From contig JAYEIH010000068.1 in NCBI GenBank assembly GCA_034659995.1, positions 1 to 53,496 on the forward strand: a DNA stretch of 53,496 nt, written 5' to 3'. Positions 48,879-53,496 of this stretch are shown one piece after another. The position numbers and the translations under genes are program-made. The stretch comes from JAYEIH01 sp034659995. Lineage in GTDB: Archaea > Methanobacteriota_B > Thermococci > Methanofastidiosales > B48-G16. The notes below the pieces were generated by a model. The model saw nothing but the letters and a program-made list of their open reading frames with translations. It was not told the DNA's origin and did no database searches. Numbering within the stretch: the first letter of the stretch is position 1; the number at the start of each line of letters is the position of its first letter.

Positions 48879-50510
48879 TCAGATCAAGAGAGGGATCATC
48901 TTTATTATCGCAAGTAACGCACCTACTACTCCCTCTCCGCCTATCAGTCCGGATGCTATAAGTCTTTCTGTCTCATCCTTTGTTTTTTTTCTATTGAGAT
49001 AGTTTACTGCCCCCCCGATGAAGAATGCCACAGAGAGATATAACGGAATGAAGATGCCAACGCCGAAAACCATACCCGAACGTCCCAGTAAGGTAATAGC
49101 GGTTCCTATAACTGCTCCCAAAAGGAAGATCTTAAGATCAATAGCACCGAGCATGTACGCTACACTCTGCGCCTGTAAAGCAAAGAGTTCAGAGCTCCCA
49201 AGGTCGAATGCATTCAGTATGGCAAGCAAACTAATCCCCACGACCAGAGAGCCAATTACAACACCGAGCATCTGTGCCTTTGCCTGTTCCTTTGGAGATG
49301 TTCCAAGCATATGTCCTGCCTTTAGATCAAAGAGAAGATCACCGGCTACGCCGACGGATACAGCCGCGATTGCTGCAATGAATATGCTCTCATAGGTACT
49401 CAAAGAAACAGCGATTTTAACGAAGAGTACAATAAGTACAGCAAAGACCTCCATAGGATCGATACTTACCTCACCGGTTAACCTCCCGGCAAGGGCAGTC
49501 ATGACCCATATACCAATAATCGCAAGTATGGAAGCAGCGATAGTTAGGTCTAAAATAGTGGTCATAATGAAAACAGCGAGTACTGCGAATACGGGTATCC
49601 AACGAGGATTTACCTCATCTTTCAGAACCTTAGCAGAGATCATTGCTTTGAACGTTTTTATACTCGAAGGAATGACCTTCAAAATGAATATTATGATCCC
49701 CCCACCAATAACGGCGCCAACTCCCAGCGGCAGTACATACTCTGTCATCTGAGCCATCGGTACATCATAAAAATAGTGTATGAAAGGCTGGAAGACATAA
49801 TATGAGAATAAACATCCTAAAAACCATATAGAGACTATTCTATAACCGATCAGATATCCAGCACCGATCGCCATAGGCATGAAAGGAACCTCAAACTTAA
49901 AGGCACCCGATTGAAACCGCTTAAAAACAGGGATCACGCTCTCGAGAGCAAAGTGTATCTTTCCAATGGAAAGTGATACGCCATCTCTCAGCGCCGTAAA
50001 AATAGCGGAAAGCCCAAAGGCCGAAAGGAGGATTTTTATTTTTCGACCACCTTCTTTTTCTCCAGCTCTGATCGTATCTGCCGTTGCTTCGCCTATGGCA
50101 AAGGGTAGTTTCTCTTCTATTATCATGTTCTTTCGTAGATACGCTGAGAAAAGGACGCCAAATATGCCGCCAACGAACGCCAGTACAAATGTTTTGAGAA
50201 TGAAGCTCTTGGGGTCTGATGTGAGACTATCAAAAAGTTCCTGATCGAGGAAATGGATAGCGGGGATTGTAAAGCATATTCCTGCTGCAAGAATTCCGCC
50301 GGTGGAGGCAGCGGTCTGAGCGATATTTATCTCATGGACACTCGCGTCTTTTTCCAATTTTAGGATCTTGTAAATGCTTATTGCCATTAGAGCAGTTAGA
50401 ATTGAGGCCCACATAAACGCATTCATTCGGAGCGTAATATACACCCCTGACATTGTCATCAGTACGGCAAGCATACCACCAATTATGTATGATCGCAGTT
50501 TTATTTTCAT
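48879..50510 (-). CDS. OPT family oligopeptide/metal-chelate transporter, 543 aa
   Basis: About 14 membrane helices. NIAQTAASTGGILAAGICFTIPA near residues 65-90 and LPFAIGEATADTIRAG are OPT signatures. Family members import oligopeptides or metal chelates. The frame extends to 50567, but ACTTTATATAAGG near 50535 lies 26 bases before the ATG at 50510 (MKIKLRSYIIGG), so that start is preferred. Followed by the pantothenate kinase-like gene. Confidence 0.88.
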   Translation of the reverse strand: MKIKLRSYIIGGMLAVLMTMSGVYITLRMNAFMWASILTALMAISIYKILKLEKDASVHEINIAQTAASTGGILAAGICFTIPAIHFLDQELFDSLTSDPKSFILKTFVLAFVGGIFGVLFSAYLRKNMIIEEKLPFAIGEATADTIRAGEKEGGRKIKILLSAFGLSAIFTALRDGVSLSIGKIHFALESVIPVFKRFQSGAFKFEVPFMPMAIGAGYLIGYRIVSIWFLGCLFSYYVFQPFIHYFYDVPMAQMTEYVLPLGVGAVIGGGIIIFILKVIPSSIKTFKAMISAKVLKDEVNPRWIPVFAVLAVFIMTTILDLTIAASILAIIGIWVMTALAGRLTGEVSIDPMEVFAVLIVLFVKIAVSLSTYESIFIAAIAAVSVGVAGDLLFDLKAGHMLGTSPKEQAKAQMLGVVIGSLVVGISLLAILNAFDLGSSELFALQAQSVAYMLGAIDLKIFLLGAVIGTAITLLGRSGMVFGVGIFIPLYLSVAFFIGGAVNYLNRKKTKDETERLIASGLIGGEGVVGALLAIIKMIPLLI

Positions 50511-50594
50511 AGACGCCCTTACGAAATGCCTTATATAAAGTTTTTGTATAAAGTATATAGACGACAAAGAAAAAATGTAGTATCTATATAGATT

Positions 50595-51011
50595 TTAATC
50601 AAAGGCCTTCCTCGTTTCCTTCTTTTTTATGTACTTCTCTAGCGTATCAGCATCCAGCGTTTTAAACTTCAGCTCCTGCAGGACCTTTTCTGTCACGATC
50701 TGCTTCTTAATCTTCTTCTCAAGTTTGCTTCCTTCCACCTTTCTCGGTACAGAGTATTTCAACTTTTTTAAGGCTTCGGCAATCTTCCCACCTGAGAGAG
50801 TACCTTTGGGAACAGTATCAGAGACAATATCATCCAGCTCCTCAAGATCGAAATCCTCATCCAGGTACTCAAATAGTTTTCTACCGGCAGTCTCACGTAT
50901 TGAGAGTAACAGCCTCGCTATGACTATCTTATCGGTGTTTTCGTCTATCTCCATCTTTTTTACGGCTATCCATTTTCCATGCTTTGCAATGAAATTTATT
51001 TTATCTTCCAT
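50595..51011 (-). CDS. DUF2666-like protein, 138 aa
   Basis: A hydrophilic protein beginning MEDKINFIAKHGKWIAVKKM, followed by VIARLLLSIRETAGRKLFEYLD and a basic C-terminal helix region. The opening is like archaeal DUF2666 proteins, whose function is unknown, but the match is from memory and moderate. Its start overlaps the upstream HAD gene by 16 bases and it is the last gene of the kinase-HAD unit. Confidence 0.55.
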   Translation of the reverse strand: MEDKINFIAKHGKWIAVKKMEIDENTDKIVIARLLLSIRETAGRKLFEYLDEDFDLEELDDIVSDTVPKGTLSGGKIAEALKKLKYSVPRKVEGSKLEKKIKKQIVTEKVLQELKFKTLDADTLEKYIKKKETRKAFD

Positions 51012-51604
51012 CTTACCCAATCCTCATAAAATGTTTGTATAGAATCAAATAGGAGATCAGCATTTTTTAATCTTTCTCTTGTACCCGAACCACTCAGAAG
51101 CCCCACGGTGAGAGTGCCCATTGTATTTCCCGCCTCTATCTCAAAAGGATGATCGCCAATAATTACTGCATCTTCAGGCCTCACCTTTAGCTCTTTCAGT
51201 GCGATCTCAACGTGCATTGAGTTGGGTTTTACCTTTTCCACATCATCTCTTGAGAGTATTATATCAAAGTAATCCATTATTTCTGCTTTTCTAAGAGATA
51301 AACGTGTTGATTCTCTATTATTTCTTGTTATTATACCGATTTTTCTGTTTTTCCCTTTTAGATACTCGAGACAGTCTCTGGCACCATCCATTATCTCTGA
51401 ATTCTCTGCAGCCCTTCTTTCCTGTTCATTGACGTAGCTCAGCGCTCTTTTTTGCAAGTCCTCATCATTCACCAATGCTATGGCCTCCAAAAGAGATCCC
51501 TCTCTCTTGCCAACGATATCGTCAATATATCGTTTCATTTTGGCGAAATCAAGCTTCATTCGTATGAGCGTTCCATCCATATCAAAAAGAAAGGCTTCAT
51601 ACAT
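50996..51604 (-). CDS. HAD superfamily phosphatase (PGP-like), 202 aa
   Basis: Motifs: FLFDMDGTLIRMKLDF (DxD), GIITRNNRES, the lysine in VEKVKPNS and VIIGDHPFEIEAG. The layout recalls phosphoglycolate phosphatase-type HADs with a helical cap. The ATG at 51604 overlaps the end of the UPF0200 kinase gene by eight bases; the longer frame to 51709 lies in that gene and is rejected. Substrate unknown. Confidence 0.85.
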   Translation of the reverse strand: MYEAFLFDMDGTLIRMKLDFAKMKRYIDDIVGKREGSLLEAIALVNDEDLQKRALSYVNEQERRAAENSEIMDGARDCLEYLKGKNRKIGIITRNNRESTRLSLRKAEIMDYFDIILSRDDVEKVKPNSMHVEIALKELKVRPEDAVIIGDHPFEIEAGNTMGTLTVGLLSGSGTRERLKNADLLFDSIQTFYEDWVRWKIK

Positions 51605-52121
51605 CTTTTTTCTCCTGAAAAAACACTCTGCACTTTTCCCTAAAAACTCCAATCGCTGAGTTGTTGACAATGACTCTGTCTGCCAAGGCGATAGCATTGC
51701 CGAGACCAAAGTTCAGTTCCCTGAGATCTCTCTTCAGAAACGTCTCATACTCTTCCGGATCGTCCTCCCTCCCTCGCTTCATCAAACGCTTAAATCGCTC
51801 CCTCGGCGAGGTATGTATTGCTACGAGATAGCAGTCATAGTACCGGGAGAACTCCTTTACCTCTTCATAACTTCGTATTCCATCAATGACAATGTTTTGA
51901 GAGTTTCCTATCTTTTCAACTGCCAGTTTTGCGATTACTGCCTTTCCTTCTTCTTCTCTCAGTTTTTTGGCTATTTTTCCTGAGTCTTTAAGTTTATATC
52001 CTCTTTTCAGTGTTTCTTTTCGCACAATGTCCCCTAGAACAACAATCTTATATCCAAATTTCTTGGCAGTACGAACAAACACATTCTTCCCGCTTCCGGG
52101 CATGCCGACAACACATATCAT
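51597..52121 (-). CDS. UPF0200 P-loop kinase (dephospho-CoA kinase/adenylate kinase-like), 174 aa
   Basis: P-loop GMPGSGKNVFV at the N-terminus, VVLGDIVRKETLKRG, then NIVIDGIRSYEEVKEF and a lid region RERFKRLMKRGREDDPE. This is the archaeal UPF0200 family, related to nucleotide kinases; the substrate is not established. A GTG at 52127 is in frame, but GGTTTAAAAATTTC (52141-52155) places the leaderless start at ATG 52121. Confidence 0.88.
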   Translation of the reverse strand: MICVVGMPGSGKNVFVRTAKKFGYKIVVLGDIVRKETLKRGYKLKDSGKIAKKLREEEGKAVIAKLAVEKIGNSQNIVIDGIRSYEEVKEFSRYYDCYLVAIHTSPRERFKRLMKRGREDDPEEYETFLKRDLRELNFGLGNAIALADRVIVNNSAIGVFREKCRVFFQEKKDV

Positions 52122-52145
52122 GAACACTATAAAACAATGAAATTT

Positions 52146-52574
52146 TTAAACCTTTTTAACCATCAGAATACCATCATCCCCATTGGCATAGTACCCCGGC
52201 ATCTCCTTTTCCACAGAAAATCCCAGTTTCTTATAGAGCTTTTGGGCTCTTTTGTTGTTTTTTCTCACCTCCAGACTGGCTTTTTTGAGATCTCTCTCCT
52301 TAAATATCTTAAGAAGAGCTTTTACAAGAAACGTACCAACTTTTTTCCGTTGGAAATCCTTATCTACCGCCAGCGAGATTATGTGCCCCTCCAATCTGTC
52401 TATAATCCCCACAATGTATCCAATGACATTGGTATTATAGGCAACGAGGAAGGTTTTTTTATGAGTGCTGTACAGATGATTGAGAACAATTGGATCGTAG
52501 GGTGCGTTAAATGAAGAGAACTCTATCTCAGAAACTCTTTTTATGTCCTCTTTTTCTACCTCTCGAATTTCCAT
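52146..52574 (-). CDS. rimI: GNAT N-terminal acetyltransferase (RimI-like), 142 aa
   Basis: GNAT fold with the acetyl-CoA motif VDKDFQRKKVGTFLVKALLK and the C-terminal LEVRKNNKRAQKLYKKLGFSVEKEMPGYY of RimI/Ard1-type protein N-acetyltransferases. In archaea this protein acetylates N-termini of many proteins. Complete and of usual length. It lies 24 bases upstream of the UPF0200 kinase start but that gene has its own box. Confidence 0.88.
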   Translation of the reverse strand: MEIREVEKEDIKRVSEIEFSSFNAPYDPIVLNHLYSTHKKTFLVAYNTNVIGYIVGIIDRLEGHIISLAVDKDFQRKKVGTFLVKALLKIFKERDLKKASLEVRKNNKRAQKLYKKLGFSVEKEMPGYYANGDDGILMVKKV

Positions 52575-52639
52575 GGTACCGGTATGTGCCAGTAAAGAAA
52601 AACTTTTCCCTGGGTAGCTATAAAAAAATAAAAAAAAGA

Positions 52640-53416
52640 TTACTCTTTCTTCTTGTCTTCCTTCACAAGCCAGTTTAAGAATTCTATCGGGAATGGCAGT
52701 ATTATAGTAGACGCGTTTTCAGCTGAAGCTTCTGATATCGTCTGCAGCAGTCGTAACTGCAGTGTCATAGGCTCTTCACTCATTGTTTTTGCGGCGTCTC
52801 TGAGTTTCTCTGCGGCCTGGAACTCTCCCTGCGCATTGATAATTTTTGCTCTTCGCTCTCTTTCAGCCTCTGCCTGTGCGGCCATGGATCGCTTCATCTT
52901 GGATGGAAGTTCCACATCCTTTATCTCCACGGCGGAGACCTTGATTCCCCATGGATCAGTGGCTTCATCTATTACCCTCTGAAGCTGTCTGTTCAGTTTG
53001 TCCCTCTCACTCAGGAGCTCATCAAGGTGTGATTCTCCGATGGTACTTCTCAGCGTTGTCTGCGAGATCTGCGATGTTGCGGCAATATAATTTTCCACCT
53101 GAACTACTGCCTTGGCGGCATCCATCACCCGTAAGTATACAACGGCATTGACCCGCACAGGTACGTTATCCATTGTCATGACCTCCTGAGCGGGAACATC
53201 AAGCACCTTGGTCCGCAGGCTCAGTTTGTACATTTTGTCGATTATTGGGATTATGAAGAATATTCCAGGTCCCTTTGCGCCCTTCAGTCTTCCGAGTCTC
53301 AAGATGACACCTCTCTCAAACTCCTTAACGATCTTTATCGCTGAGCTTAGTATCATTAGTACAATAAGTACAACAAGTATACCTGCCAGCTGTGCAAATT
53401 CTATATTTATATCCAT
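52640..53416 (-). CDS. slipin (stomatin-like SPFH membrane protein), 258 aa
   Basis: One N-terminal membrane segment (LAGILVVLIVLMILSSAI), then an SPFH domain: VKEFERGVILRLGRL, KVLDVPAQEVMTMDNVPVRV, TTLRSTIGESHLDELLSERD, DPWGIKVSAVEIKDVELP, and the coiled-coil MAAQAEAERERRAKIINAQGE. Slipins form oligomeric membrane scaffolds, often with an NfeD protease encoded next door; none is visible here, although the window ends upstream. AAGGAGGTGA precedes the ATG. Confidence 0.93.
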   Translation of the reverse strand: MDINIEFAQLAGILVVLIVLMILSSAIKIVKEFERGVILRLGRLKGAKGPGIFFIIPIIDKMYKLSLRTKVLDVPAQEVMTMDNVPVRVNAVVYLRVMDAAKAVVQVENYIAATSQISQTTLRSTIGESHLDELLSERDKLNRQLQRVIDEATDPWGIKVSAVEIKDVELPSKMKRSMAAQAEAERERRAKIINAQGEFQAAEKLRDAAKTMSEEPMTLQLRLLQTISEASAENASTIILPFPIEFLNWLVKEDKKKE

Positions 53417-53420
53417 TTTT

Positions 53421-53462
53421 TCACCTCCTTTTATTCTTTATCTCTAACACAAATCGTTTCAT
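53421..53462 (-). CDS. possible 13-aa leader ORF ahead of slipin
   Basis: ATG at 53460-53462 opens MKRFVLEIKNKRR and stops at 53421-53423, inside the slipin ribosome binding site (AGGAGGTGA). The TTTAAAA box at 53489-53496 is about 30 bases upstream. It is very short, so support comes only from placement and from the same layout at 14190 and 32136. Confidence 0.25.
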   Translation of the reverse strand: MKRFVLEIKNKRR

Positions 53463-53496
53463 ACTTATCTTACCTCTTTCCTTCTTCTTTTTAAAT

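Noticed and set aside
1..53496. tRNA, rRNA, RNase P or SRP RNA genes
   Set aside because: I saw no T-loop, anticodon-arm or conserved core sequences by eye; this is not an exhaustive search.

Overview
The window is archaeal, most probably from an uncultured euryarchaeote. The evidence is a set of archaeal-type information-processing and division genes (fibrillarin and Nop5, archaeal SepF, AlaX, PAC2, DUF99, DUF371, UPF0200 kinase, DPAGT1-type sugar-phosphate transferase). Promoters agree: most operon-leading genes have a TTTATA/TTTAAA box centred about 24-27 bases before the start codon, so many mRNAs look leaderless. Genes further from the box, or inside operons, instead carry GGAGGTGATC-type ribosome binding sites. 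I found no rRNA, tRNA or CRISPR array. The species cannot be named from this sequence.

Layout. 1-2313: tail of a small-protein/ABC exporter cluster, a run of short perfect hairpins, a frameshifted AIM24-like gene and a zinc-ribbon membrane protein. 2589-7337: DUF354 protein, an elongation-factor-like mini-protein, citrate lyase citD-citE-citF and a PAC2 protein. 7388-14083: AlaX, C/D RNP proteins with RpiA, DUF99, a HepT/MntA toxin-antitoxin pair, a PRTase regulator and a membrane-anchored helical-toroid protein. 14190-19780: ABC exporter, DUF371, SepF paired with a surface protein, and a GlcNAc-1-phosphate transferase. 19908-26856: GlmS with an HD-domain gene lodged in its duplicated 3' end, a Cas4-like nuclease, small membrane proteins and a TetR-controlled drug-type ABC exporter. 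26941-32051: cell-surface and membrane genes with gene remnants and a winged-helix regulator. 32108-39169: a complete seven-gene histidine operon. 39166-46534: asparaginase-like protein, EamA transporter, and an Lrp regulator facing an operon of TIM-barrel protein, tungsten aldehyde oxidoreductase, aminotransferase and homoserine dehydrogenase. 46575-53462: flavin reductase, HAD phosphatases, type II pantothenate kinase, OPT transporter, small kinase, acetyltransferase and slipin.

Most notable are two things. First, the histidine operon is preceded by a promoter placed for a leaderless 26-codon leader peptide. Its last sense codons are His-His-His-Arg, and it is followed by a small stem that pairs with the ribosome binding site of hisG; this looks like a translational attenuator sensing histidine supply in an archaeon. 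Second, the last 13 codons of glmS recur in frame at the end of the next gene, as expected if a small element integrated into the glmS 3' end and regenerated it. A recurring design of leaderless mini-ORFs ahead of ribosome-binding-site-led genes also appears at 14190 and 53462.

The seven his genes encode every step from PRPP to histidine, counting a HAD domain fused to HisC as the probable histidinol-phosphatase and a HisA-HisI-HisE fusion. All junctions overlap, so the operon is probably translated as a coupled unit and the leader switch would control all of it.
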